A DNA stretch of 64,000 nucleotides from Mycetocola tolaasinivorans (GTDB lineage Bacteria; Actinomycetota; Actinomycetes; Actinomycetales; Microbacteriaceae): contig NZ_RCUX01000002.1 of NCBI RefSeq assembly GCF_003667565.1, forward strand, positions 338,415 to 402,414, read 5' to 3'. Of the stretch, positions 46,262 to 54,491 are shown piece by piece. How positions within the stretch are numbered: position 1 is the first letter of the stretch; every line of letters begins with the position of its first letter. The position numbers and the translations under genes are program-made. Below the pieces are notes generated by a model that worked only from the letters and a program-made list of their open reading frames with translations, did no database searches and was not told the DNA's origin.

Positions 46262-47716
46262 GTGGTAGAACGCATTGCGATTATCGGAGCGGGACCGAGT
46301 GGAATGGCGCAGTTGCGCGCCTTTGAGGCTGCGCGCGAAGGCGGCGCCGAGATTCCCGAAATTGTCTGTTTTGAAAAGCAGAGCGACTGGGGCGGACAGT
46401 GGAATTACTCCTGGCGGACTGGGATCGATCAGCACGGCGAACCCGTGCACTCCAGCATGTACCGCAACCTGTGGTCAAACGGGCCGAAGGAGGCCCTGGA
46501 GTTCGCTGACTACTCATTTGATGAGCACTTTGGGAAGCCCATCTCGTCGTATCCGCCGCGGGCGGTGCTGTGGGACTACATTGCGGGCCGGGTCGAGGCC
46601 AGTGACGTGCGCCGCTTCGTCCGCTTCAACACCATCGTGCGCTGGACACGCGAAACCGAGGATGGCTTCACCGTGGCCTCGGAAAACCTCACCAGTGGTG
46701 ACACCGTCACCGAACAGTTCGACCGGATTATCGTCGCCTCCGGTCACTTCTCCTTCCCCAACGTCCCCGACTTCGAGGGCCTGGAAAACTTCACCGGCGA
46801 GGTGATGCACGCCCACGACTTCCGCGGTGCCGAGCGCCTCGAGGGTAAGCGCGTACTCATGATCGGTGCCAGCTACTCGGCCGAGGACATCGGCATGCAG
46901 GCACACAAGATGGGTGCCGAGCTGGTGACGCTGAGCTACCGCTCGCACGCCATGGGCTTCGACTGGCCGGACGGTGTGGAGGAGCTTCCACTCGCCATCG
47001 GTTTTGACGGCAACCGGGTGACCTTCCGTGACGGTTCCGTACGCGAAGTCGATGCGGTGGTGCTGTGCACCGGATACCTGCACAAGTATCCGTTCCTGCC
47101 CGATTCGCTCGCGCTGTCCTCGCCAAACAACCTCTACCCCGACGGCCTCTACAAGGGCACCGTCTGGCAGCAGAACCCGCACCTGTTCTATGTCGGGGCG
47201 CAGGATCAGTGGTTTACCTTCAACATGTTCGACGCCCAGGCCTGGTTCGTCCGCGACGTGATCCTCGGCCGCATCGAACTGCCCGATGCCGAGGAACGCG
47301 CCGCGGATATTCGCCACTGGCTCGCCGAGTACGCGGCCCTGCCCGATCACGACTCCGAGGTGGTCTATCAGGCGAACTACATTCGTGACCTGATCGAGCG
47401 CACCGACTACCCGATGTTTGACCTCGACGAGGTCGTGCGGATCTTCCAGGCCTGGCAGCAGGACAAGCAGGTGGACATCGCGCGCTATCGGGACAAGACC
47501 TATCCGTCGGTGATGACCGGCACCATGGCCGCGGTGCACCACACCCCCTGGCTCGAGGAGATGGACGACTCGATCGAACGCTACCTCACCCCGGTGGGGC
47601 ACCCCGCTAGCAGCAGCGAGCACCGGGATCCGCGTCCTGGCGCGCATAGTGCGCGCGCCAAAACTCTGCCGCGCTCGGGACTGGTCGGTCGGGATGGTGC
47701 AGCCGCTCGTGTGTGA
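46262..47716 (+). CDS. tmm: Flavin-containing monooxygenase, trimethylamine monooxygenase-like
   Basis: A 484-residue FAD/NADPH monooxygenase. FAD-binding GAGPSG at residues 9-14, then GGQWNYSWRTG and MYRNLWSNGPKE as in bacterial Tmm enzymes; NADPH-binding GASYSA near residue 201; VLCTGYLHKYPF (FATGY-like) near 268; and QDQWFTFNMFDAQAW near 317. Tmm oxidises trimethylamine to its N-oxide, and related FMOs act on other amines and sulfides, so the true substrate is not certain. The last 40 or so residues are Arg/Ser-rich and extend beyond the normal end, overlapping ybdD antisense by 110 bp. GTG start with GGAAAGGA upstream. Confidence 0.87.
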   Translation: MVERIAIIGAGPSGMAQLRAFEAAREGGAEIPEIVCFEKQSDWGGQWNYSWRTGIDQHGEPVHSSMYRNLWSNGPKEALEFADYSFDEHFGKPISSYPPRAVLWDYIAGRVEASDVRRFVRFNTIVRWTRETEDGFTVASENLTSGDTVTEQFDRIIVASGHFSFPNVPDFEGLENFTGEVMHAHDFRGAERLEGKRVLMIGASYSAEDIGMQAHKMGAELVTLSYRSHAMGFDWPDGVEELPLAIGFDGNRVTFRDGSVREVDAVVLCTGYLHKYPFLPDSLALSSPNNLYPDGLYKGTVWQQNPHLFYVGAQDQWFTFNMFDAQAWFVRDVILGRIELPDAEERAADIRHWLAEYAALPDHDSEVVYQANYIRDLIERTDYPMFDLDEVVRIFQAWQQDKQVDIARYRDKTYPSVMTGTMAAVHHTPWLEEMDDSIERYLTPVGHPASSSEHRDPRPGAHSARAKTLPRSGLVGRDGAAARV

Positions 47717-47798
47717 CAAACACCGCGTAGGCGTCCTCGCCCAGGACTGAACCGAGGAATCGGTACAGCCGCACGAGGGCGCGAAGCGGGCGGGGCAT
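47607..47798 (-). CDS. YbdD/YjiX (DUF466) small protein
   Basis: A 63-residue protein starting at ATG 47798, whose first base overlaps the last base of the cstA stop (TGATG). It carries the family segments FLGSVLGEDAYAVFVTH and SAAEFWRAHYARQ, with a CC tail. YbdD-like proteins accompany CstA/BtsT transporters and are needed for their pyruvate transport in known cases. Its 3' half overlaps the 3' end of the FMO gene on the other strand. Confidence 0.9.
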   Translation of the reverse strand: MPRPLRALVRLYRFLGSVLGEDAYAVFVTHERLHHPDRPVPSAAEFWRAHYARQDADPGARCC

Positions 47799-50131
47799 CA
47801 GTGCCCCGCCCGCTTCGGCCGGGCCTCCGCAGGCAGCGCATCGGTGTAGCGGGCCCACTCGCGTTCGAGGGCGCGCTCCGCCGCCGTCGGGAAGAGCCCG
47901 GCCGGAGCAAACCGGGCGGAGGGAACGATGGGATCCTCGGTGTTCGGCGAGGCCCCGCCCATGAGTGCACGTACCGTCGCGCCGATCGCGATGATGATCA
48001 CGACCAGGGCGAGCACCACGAATACGATCGATAGGGTGCCCTGAACCGCGGTGTTGCGCACCACCGCCTCCATCGCGGCCACGTCTCGGGCCGCACCCAG
48101 GCTGGTTTGCCCCTCGGCCAGCGCCTGCCGGAACGTGGCGTGCTGAGCCCAGTAGCCGACACCCGGAACCGGTGAGAAGATCTTGTACGCCGAGGCCGTA
48201 ACCGTGACGACGGTGGCCACGGTGAGCGGAAGCGCCACGATCCACAGCCACCGCCCCGGCCGGGTTCTCGCCGCGATGGTGAGGCAGATTGCGAGGGCGA
48301 TCGCCGCCAGGAGCTGGTTGGCGATACCGAACAGCGGGAAGAACGTGTTGATGCCCCCGAGGGGATCCGAAACCCCGAGGATGAGGATCGCTCCCCAGGC
48401 CGCAACCATCACCCCGGTGCACAGCCACACCCCCGGTTTCCAGCCGTGATCGCGGAACCTCGGAAACACGTTGCCGAGGCCATCCTGCAGCATGAAGCGC
48501 GAAACCCGGGTACCGGCATCCACCGCGGTGAGGATGAAGAGTGCCTCAAACATGATCGCAAAGTGGTACCAGAAGGCCATCATTCCCGGGCCGCCGATCA
48601 GTGACTGCATGATCTGGGCGAGCCCCACCGCGAGGGTGGGGGCACCCCCGGTACGGGAGACGACCGAGCCCTCACCGACGTCCTTTGCCGTCTGTAGCAG
48701 CATGTCCGGGGTGAGGTTCACGCCGGTAAGCCCGAGCGAGTTGACGAACGCGACGGCCCCCTCGACTGTGCCGCCGGTGGCTCCCATCGAGGCGTTCATC
48801 GCGAAGTAGATGCCGCGATCGATCGAGATTGCCGCAACGAGGGCCATGATCGCGACGAACGACTCCATCAGCATGCCTCCGTAACCGATGACGCGGGTTT
48901 GGCGCTCCTTTTCGATCAGCTTCGGGGTCGTGCCCGAGGCGATCAGCGCGTGGAACCCCGAGAGCGCCCCGCAGGCGATCGTCACAAAGAGGAACGGGAA
49001 CAGGCCTCCGGAGAACACCGGGCCGTCGGTCCGGCCGGCAAACTCGCTGAACTGCGGCACCGTAATCTCGGGCCGCACGATCACGATCGCGCCGGCGAGC
49101 ATCACGATCACGCCGATCTTCATGAAGGTCGAGAGGTAGTCTCTCGGGGCGAGGAGGAGCCACACCGGCAGAATCGCGGCCACGAAGCCGTAGATGATGA
49201 CCGCCCAGGCGAGCGTGCTGCGATCGAGGTGGAAGAGCGCCTGACCCCAGTCTGTCGCGGCCACCGCGCCTCCGCCGATGATGGCCGCGAGCAGCAGGAT
49301 AAACCCGATCACCGACACCTCGGTGATCTTGCCCGGCCGCAGATAGCGCAGGTAGAGGCCCATGAACAGCGCGATCGGGATGGTCATCGCGACGCTGAAC
49401 ACACCCCAGGGGCTCTCGCCCAGAGCGTTGACCACCACGAGGGCGAGGATCGCGATGATGATGACCATGATCGCGAGCGTGGCCAGGAGCGCGGCGAGCC
49501 CGCCGATCCGGCCGAACTCATCCCGCGCCATCTGGCCGAGGGAGCGGCCGCCGCGCCGCGTGGAAAAGAACAGCACCAGGTAGTCCTGCACCGCGCCGGC
49601 CAGGAGCACGCCGACGATGATCCAGATGGTGCCCGGCATGTAGCCCATCTGGGCGGCGAGGATCGGGCCCACGAGCGGCCCGGCACCGGCGATCGCCGCG
49701 AAGTGGTGACCAAAGAGCACGCGGCGGTCGGTGGGCACGAAGTCCCGTCCGTCGGAGCGCACCTCGGCCGGGGTGGCCCGGGTGTCATCGGGTCGTACCA
49801 GGTAGCGCTCGATGACGGACGAGTAGAAGCGGTAGCCGATCAGGTACGTACACACCGCGGCAAACACGAACCAGATCGCGTTGACGCTCTCGCCGCGCAC
49901 GATCGCGAGCATGCTCCAGGCGAATCCGCCGAGGAGCGCGATGGCCACCCAGAGCAGAATCTTCGCGGGGCCGGGGCGACGCCTGGCGGCAGAGCCGTCG
50001 ACGGCCACGGGTGGCGGCGGAACAGCAGACTCCGTAGTCGTGACTGCGGCACTGGTCTCTGCGGTACCGGTCTCTGCGGTACTGATGGGGCGAGCGCTCT
50101 GGCCCGCCTGGTTCGCGTCGTTGCGATGCAC
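47798..50131 (-). CDS. cstA: CstA-family carbon-starvation transporter (pyruvate/peptide)
   Basis: A 777-residue protein with about 16-18 membrane helices. Family segments include VLFGHHFAAIAGAGPLVGP near residue 139 and QDYLVLFFSTRRGGRSLGQMA, then ALSGFHALIASGTTPK in the middle. Known CstA/BtsT proteins take up pyruvate or peptides. An unusual N-terminal tail of about 50 residues contains TAE/TES repeats. The GTG start at 50131 has GGGGGA upstream. It is coupled to ybdD. Confidence 0.93.
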   Translation of the reverse strand: MHRNDANQAGQSARPISTAETGTAETSAAVTTTESAVPPPPVAVDGSAARRRPGPAKILLWVAIALLGGFAWSMLAIVRGESVNAIWFVFAAVCTYLIGYRFYSSVIERYLVRPDDTRATPAEVRSDGRDFVPTDRRVLFGHHFAAIAGAGPLVGPILAAQMGYMPGTIWIIVGVLLAGAVQDYLVLFFSTRRGGRSLGQMARDEFGRIGGLAALLATLAIMVIIIAILALVVVNALGESPWGVFSVAMTIPIALFMGLYLRYLRPGKITEVSVIGFILLLAAIIGGGAVAATDWGQALFHLDRSTLAWAVIIYGFVAAILPVWLLLAPRDYLSTFMKIGVIVMLAGAIVIVRPEITVPQFSEFAGRTDGPVFSGGLFPFLFVTIACGALSGFHALIASGTTPKLIEKERQTRVIGYGGMLMESFVAIMALVAAISIDRGIYFAMNASMGATGGTVEGAVAFVNSLGLTGVNLTPDMLLQTAKDVGEGSVVSRTGGAPTLAVGLAQIMQSLIGGPGMMAFWYHFAIMFEALFILTAVDAGTRVSRFMLQDGLGNVFPRFRDHGWKPGVWLCTGVMVAAWGAILILGVSDPLGGINTFFPLFGIANQLLAAIALAICLTIAARTRPGRWLWIVALPLTVATVVTVTASAYKIFSPVPGVGYWAQHATFRQALAEGQTSLGAARDVAAMEAVVRNTAVQGTLSIVFVVLALVVIIIAIGATVRALMGGASPNTEDPIVPSARFAPAGLFPTAAERALEREWARYTDALPAEARPKRAGH
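50044..50088 (-). repeat. Three 15-bp repeats in cstA N-terminal region
   Basis: Units CTGCGGcactggtct, CTGCGGtaccggtct and CTGCGGtactgatgg start at 50044, 50059 and 50074. They encode the ISTAETGTAETSA tail and keep the frame. Confidence 0.75.
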
Positions 50132-50231
50132 GGTATTCCCCCGAATCTTGTGCGAGTGTGGCCGAATCTAGCACGGTGTCACCCATTTGGGGGGAGCGTT
50201 ATGTATTGGGGGCTGCCCGCCGCAACGCCAA

Positions 50232-50266
50232 AAATGGCCGGTGGATCGGGGATTCACCGGCCATTT
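50232..50266 (-). terminator. Terminator of the CynX/NimT-type MFS gene
   Basis: A perfect 12-bp stem (50232-50243 with 50255-50266) with an 11-base loop, 12 bp beyond the MFS stop codon. On the minus strand the stem ends in TTT. Confidence 0.75.
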
Positions 50267-50277
50267 CGCGGATGCGG

Positions 50278-51513
50278 TTAGGCGCTCGCCGCGGGCTCGT
50301 GCAGCCCCACCACGCGGTTGCGGCCGGACAGCATGCCGAAGATCGCCTGCGCGACCACGACTCCGAGCAGCACCAGAAGCGGAACCTGCCAGTTTCCTGT
50401 GGCGTCGTGAATCAGGCCGATCACGATCGGGCCAAAGGCCGCGAAGAGGTAACCGATCGACTGTGCCATGCCGGACAGCGCCGCCGCCTGGCCGTGGTGC
50501 GAGGTGCGCAGACCGAACATGCTGAGCACGATCACGATCGAGGCACCACCGGCGGCACCCAGCAGCGCGGCCCAGAGCACCGCGAGGCTCGGGTTGAACA
50601 GCACACCGATGATCCCGGCGGCCGAGAACAGCGCGGCGCCCAGGGCCAGCAGACTCTGGCTGCGCGTGCGCTGCACGAGCGCGGCCGCGGTGATCGTGGC
50701 GAGCACGCCCACCAGCTGCAGCTCGGACTGATGGAACCCGGCGGTGGTCGGGTCGATGCCCGCGGAGCGTTCAATCGAGGGCAGCCAGGTGATGATCGAG
50801 TAGAACACGGTGGACTGCAGACCCATGTAGGCGGTGACCTGCCAGGCGAGCGCGCTCTTCCAGGGCGAGCGGTAGCGCTCGGGGTGCGGATCAAGTGCCG
50901 CGGCACGGTCGTGGTTGGGGAGCGTGCGCGAGCGCAGCTGCGGCCAGAATACCGCGAGGGCGATCAGCGCGAGCCCGGCCCAGATGCCGAGGGCCAGCCG
51001 CCAGCCGCTGCCATCCGATCCCGCGATCGGGACGGCGAGCCCCGAGGCGATGGCGGCCGCGGTGCCCTGAACGGCCGAGTACCAGCCGGTCACGCTACCG
51101 ACGCGATCGGGGAAGTCACGCTTGATCAGCGAGGGCAACACCACGTTGATGATCGCGATCGCGATACCCAGCAGCACGGTACCGATCCAGAGCCCGGCGG
51201 ACCACGGCAGCGACCGGATCACGATTGCGAGGGCGAGCAGCGCGAGGGAACCCCCGAGGGCGCGCTCCATGCCGAATCGGCGGGCGATGATGGGCGCGAT
51301 GGGCGAGACCAGGGCGAAGGCGACGAGCGGGATGGAGATGAGGACGGAGGCCAGCGCCGCGGAGATGCCGTGGTCGTGCTGGATGAAGCCGAGAACCGGG
51401 CCCACCGGGGTGATTGCGGCGCGCAGGTTGGCACCGATGAGCAGAATGCCCACGAGGAGGAGCCCGCCGCGGGTGCGGCGTTCGGAGGTGAGGGGTGGTG
51501 AGGAGACGGTCAT
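50278..51513 (-). CDS. MFS transporter, CynX/NimT-like
   Basis: A 411-residue protein with 12 predicted helices. The N terminus ANLRAAITPVGPVLGFI is the usual first motif of the CynX/NimT (2-nitroimidazole/cyanate) branch. The true start is the ATG at 51513; the open frame runs on to 52584 but only as a shadow of the GntR gene. It lies 14 bp after the GntR gene, so that regulator probably controls it. Substrate unknown. Confidence 0.9.
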   Translation of the reverse strand: MTVSSPPLTSERRTRGGLLLVGILLIGANLRAAITPVGPVLGFIQHDHGISAALASVLISIPLVAFALVSPIAPIIARRFGMERALGGSLALLALAIVIRSLPWSAGLWIGTVLLGIAIAIINVVLPSLIKRDFPDRVGSVTGWYSAVQGTAAAIASGLAVPIAGSDGSGWRLALGIWAGLALIALAVFWPQLRSRTLPNHDRAAALDPHPERYRSPWKSALAWQVTAYMGLQSTVFYSIITWLPSIERSAGIDPTTAGFHQSELQLVGVLATITAAALVQRTRSQSLLALGAALFSAAGIIGVLFNPSLAVLWAALLGAAGGASIVIVLSMFGLRTSHHGQAAALSGMAQSIGYLFAAFGPIVIGLIHDATGNWQVPLLVLLGVVVAQAIFGMLSGRNRVVGLHEPAASA

Positions 51514-51527
51514 GCTGTCGCTTTCGA

Positions 51528-52316
51528 TCAGGGGAGGGAAATCTCGGGGCGCACGGTGTCGTGCAGGGAGCGGGCGCACTCGATCAGGCGGGCGGCGATG
51601 CGTTCGGCGCGGGCGGGATCGTGGGCCACGATGGCATCCAGGAGGTCGTGATGGGAGTCGGGAGTGCGTTCGGCGAGGGCGCGGAACGCCTCGATATCGC
51701 CGGCCGCGGCGGGCAGGCTGTCGAGCTGGGCCGCGACCGCATCGAGGCTCGTGTAGAGCTCGGTGAGGAGGGCGTTTCCGGCCGACCGGACGATGATCTC
51801 GTGGAACCGCGCATCGTGCGCGATATACGCCTCGATGCTCGTCGCCGCATCGCGTTCGGCGAGGGCGCGGGCGAGCTCCGCGTGATCCGCCGCGGTGGCG
51901 TTTCGGGCGGCGCCGCGGGCGGTGTGGCGCTCGAAGAGGTCGCGCAGTTCGAACAGATCGTTGAGCCGATCGGGCTGGATTCGCCGGGTGATCTGAACCT
52001 GTAGCTCGCTGCGGGCGCGCACGTAGGTGCCATCCCCGGCCCGAGCTTCGAGCAGCCCCGCATGCGAGAGCGAGCGCAGGGCTTCGCGCACGCTGCCGCG
52101 GCCGACACCGTGGGTTTTCGCGAGCGTCATCTCGGTGGGGATCCGGGTGCCCGGGGTCCACTCGCCGGAGTCGATGCGGGCGCGAATGTCCGCGGCGATG
52201 CGCTGCGAGACGGTGTGTGGTCGCGGTGTCACGGGCGAGGTTGCCGCGGAATCCGGGCCGGAGGCGGCACCCTGCGGGTGCTCGGTAGCGGGGTTTTCGG
52301 GGGATGAAGTGGACAC
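51528..52316 (-). CDS. GntR-family regulator, FadR/FCD subfamily
   Basis: From GTG 52316, 262 residues: a disordered N-terminal region, a GntR winged helix (VSQRIAADIRARIDSGEWTPG to GDGTYV) and a C-terminal FCD helical domain with metal-binding His (EIIVRSAGNALL, HHDLLDAI regions). A 17-bp palindrome lies immediately upstream, suggesting self-repression. It is upstream of and probably co-transcribed with the MFS gene. In-frame starts at 52334 and 52355 are possible; none has a clear ribosome site. Confidence 0.88.
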   Translation of the reverse strand: MSTSSPENPATEHPQGAASGPDSAATSPVTPRPHTVSQRIAADIRARIDSGEWTPGTRIPTEMTLAKTHGVGRGSVREALRSLSHAGLLEARAGDGTYVRARSELQVQITRRIQPDRLNDLFELRDLFERHTARGAARNATAADHAELARALAERDAATSIEAYIAHDARFHEIIVRSAGNALLTELYTSLDAVAAQLDSLPAAAGDIEAFRALAERTPDSHHDLLDAIVAHDPARAERIAARLIECARSLHDTVRPEISLP

Positions 52317-52320
52317 AGGA

Positions 52321-52337
52321 CAAATGTAGGACATTTG
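52321..52337. promoter_or_regulatory. GntR/FadR-type operator
   Basis: Perfect dyad CAAATGT-AGG-ACATTTG. Its core TGTNNNACA fits the FadR-type half-site pattern. It lies just before the GntR start and 150 bp from the divergent WYL gene. Confidence 0.75.
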
Positions 52338-52486
52338 ATTGAGAATCACAATCACTATTTATTGGGTCTCTGGGGATGCAGCCAATTAACGGGTGGAACA
52401 GGCAACACTGAGGGGCAGGTTGTTGCAGTGTGGTCACCCGCGGGGGCGGAGTAACCGACAACCGGAACGGAAGCGTAATCACTCTC

Positions 52487-53509
52487 ATGTGGGAAACCTC
52501 AGGCCGGCTTCTTCGGCTCCTTGCCCTACTCCAACAGCAGCGCGGGTGGTCGGCCGAGCAGCTCGCCGCACACCTCGCCGTCACCGGGCGTACCGTCCGG
52601 CGCGATGTCGCGCGGCTGCGCGAGGGCGGCTATCCGATCCAGTCCACCTACGGCACCGGCGGCGGGTACCGAATGGAGCCGGGCACCGCGCTGCCCCCGC
52701 TCCTGATCGATGCGGATGAGGCGGTGGCCGTGCGGCTCGCCCTTCAGGCGGCGCGGGTGCATCGCGATCACCGCGATGAACTCCTCGAAACCGTCAGCGA
52801 CAAGATCGAGGCGGTCATGCCCGGCCGCCTGGACTCCACAATGGAGGCACTGTACCGTCACGCCGACTTCCTCGATATCTCCCGTTTCGCGGGCATGACG
52901 ATTGATGCGCCGCCACCGCTGGTGCTCATCCGGCTCGCCCGCGCCTGCCGGGAGCGACGCCGGGTGGACGTCGAGTTCAGCGATTCGCTGGGTCGGGTGT
53001 CCATCCGCCGCATCGAACCGCTTCGGCTCGCCTATTCCCGCGGTGCCTGGCACGCGGTCGTCTACATGCTGGACACCGCGGAGTGGAGGGTGATTGGCCT
53101 CGATCGTTTCCGCCGAATCGCGGTCACCGCTGTCGCGAGCTTTCCGCGGCAGCAGCCCGCCACTGATCTCGATCGCTTTGTGCGGGAGCACACCACCGTC
53201 CGGGGGCTGCGCGACTACGTGATCTGGGTGGGGTTGGGGGAGGCCGCCGTGCGTCGCTGGGTGCTTCCCGCCTGGGGGCGGGTGGAGGCCGCGCAGGAGG
53301 GCGGCAGCATCGTCCGCATCACCGCGCCGGACACCCACGCGGTGGCGCGCTGGATCCTGCTACTCAACACCGAGGTGCGGGTGCGCGAACCCGCCGAGCT
53401 CCGCGAGGCCTTCGCCCTGCTCTCGAAGCGCGCCGGGCGAGCGTCCGGGCGCGAGAGCGACGATGATGTCGGTGCCGAGGCGCATCCCCGTGGGGACCCT
53501 AGCGGATGA
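52487..53509 (+). CDS. HTH-11/WYL-domain transcriptional regulator
   Basis: A 340-residue regulator. N-terminal winged helix of the DeoR-like HTH_11 type (LLRLLALLQQQRGWSAEQLA and GRTVRRDVARLREGGYPI), then WYL domain in the middle (RIEPLRLAYSRGAWHAVVYM) and a C-terminal WCX domain. WYL regulators respond to nucleic-acid or nucleotide ligands in some known cases. The gene is divergent from the GntR gene, and its 3' end overlaps the carrier gene on the other strand by 11 bp. Confidence 0.9.
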   Translation: MWETSGRLLRLLALLQQQRGWSAEQLAAHLAVTGRTVRRDVARLREGGYPIQSTYGTGGGYRMEPGTALPPLLIDADEAVAVRLALQAARVHRDHRDELLETVSDKIEAVMPGRLDSTMEALYRHADFLDISRFAGMTIDAPPPLVLIRLARACRERRRVDVEFSDSLGRVSIRRIEPLRLAYSRGAWHAVVYMLDTAEWRVIGLDRFRRIAVTAVASFPRQQPATDLDRFVREHTTVRGLRDYVIWVGLGEAAVRRWVLPAWGRVEAAQEGGSIVRITAPDTHAVARWILLLNTEVRVREPAELREAFALLSKRAGRASGRESDDDVGAEAHPRGDPSG

Positions 53510-54476
53510 TCCGCGGCACCGCGCGTACCACGGCGGGCATCGCGGTGAGCTCAACGAGGGTCTGCGTCACGATGACGAGTGCGGCCCCGTGCAGCGGTTC
53601 GGGAAGTGCCAGCGCGAGCGGTAACACCACCAGGGAGTTTCGGGTCGCGCCGCTCATGGTCAGCGCCCGAGCGCCGGCAATATCGAGACGGAACACCCGG
53701 CCCACGAGCAGGCCCAGCGGCAGCATCAGGACGACGAAGACGATGTAGGTCGGGACGGCCGTCAGCACGGTGCCGATCGCCGAGCCGATCTGCGCGCTCT
53801 GCGCGGCCACCACGGTAAACAGCGTCGCCATCATGAGCGGCACCATCCATGCCGCCCCTGCCCGCGAAATACCGCGGGCGATACCGGAGCGTGAGTGGGT
53901 GGCCTGGGTGAGGGCGGCCACGATCAGCGGAATGACGATCAGGAATACCAGGGCCTCGACAAACGGGCCGGGTTCGACGGTGAGTTCGGTGCCGCCGACC
54001 ATGAGCGGCAGATAGACGGGCAGCAGGATCCCCTGCACCAGGAGCAGCAGCGGTGCCGCAGCCAATAGCCGTTCGCGCGCGCCCCCGGCGATCCCCGTGA
54101 ACGCGATCACGTAGTCGACGCAGGGTGCCAGCAGGACGAGTGCGACGCCGATGCGCACGCCGGCATCCACCGGCCCGGCCGCGAGCAGTAGCCCGGCGTC
54201 GGTGCGGGTGAGCATCCAGACCACCCCGGGAACCACCAGGAAGTTGAGTACCAGGATTGCCCCGACAAAGCGGACATCGCGCAGCGACGCACCCAGCTGG
54301 CCGAGCGGAACGGCGAGGAACGTCGCGCACATCAGGAGCGCAAGCACCGGGGTGAGGATCAGCTCGAGCGGTGCGGACACCGCGGGAACCGCCCAGCCCA
54401 CGGCAAACCCGGCGAGTACCGCCGCGAGGCACAGCGGCAGTTGCCAGCGTTCGAGACGTTCGGGAAGGGTGCTCAC
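53499..54476 (-). CDS. BASS/ACR3-type carrier (arsenic-resistance-like)
   Basis: A 325-residue membrane protein with about ten helices. It has the conserved CVDYVIAFTGIAGG segment near residue 118 (Cys and Asp) and a late SGATRNSLVVLPLAL, both typical of ACR3/ArsB-like and bile-acid:sodium symporter folds. Known ACR3 pumps export arsenite using the conserved Cys. No ars regulator or reductase is beside it, so the arsenic role is a family inference. Confidence 0.85.
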   Translation of the reverse strand: MSTLPERLERWQLPLCLAAVLAGFAVGWAVPAVSAPLELILTPVLALLMCATFLAVPLGQLGASLRDVRFVGAILVLNFLVVPGVVWMLTRTDAGLLLAAGPVDAGVRIGVALVLLAPCVDYVIAFTGIAGGARERLLAAAPLLLLVQGILLPVYLPLMVGGTELTVEPGPFVEALVFLIVIPLIVAALTQATHSRSGIARGISRAGAAWMVPLMMATLFTVVAAQSAQIGSAIGTVLTAVPTYIVFVVLMLPLGLLVGRVFRLDIAGARALTMSGATRNSLVVLPLALALPEPLHGAALVIVTQTLVELTAMPAVVRAVPRIIR

Positions 54477-54491
54477 GAAGCGGCGCGGCGG

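Noticed and set aside
51514..52584. Extension of the MFS frame to a 768-residue protein
   Set aside because: The added part is an Arg/Pro-rich shadow of the GntR gene; the MFS protein starts naturally at 51513.
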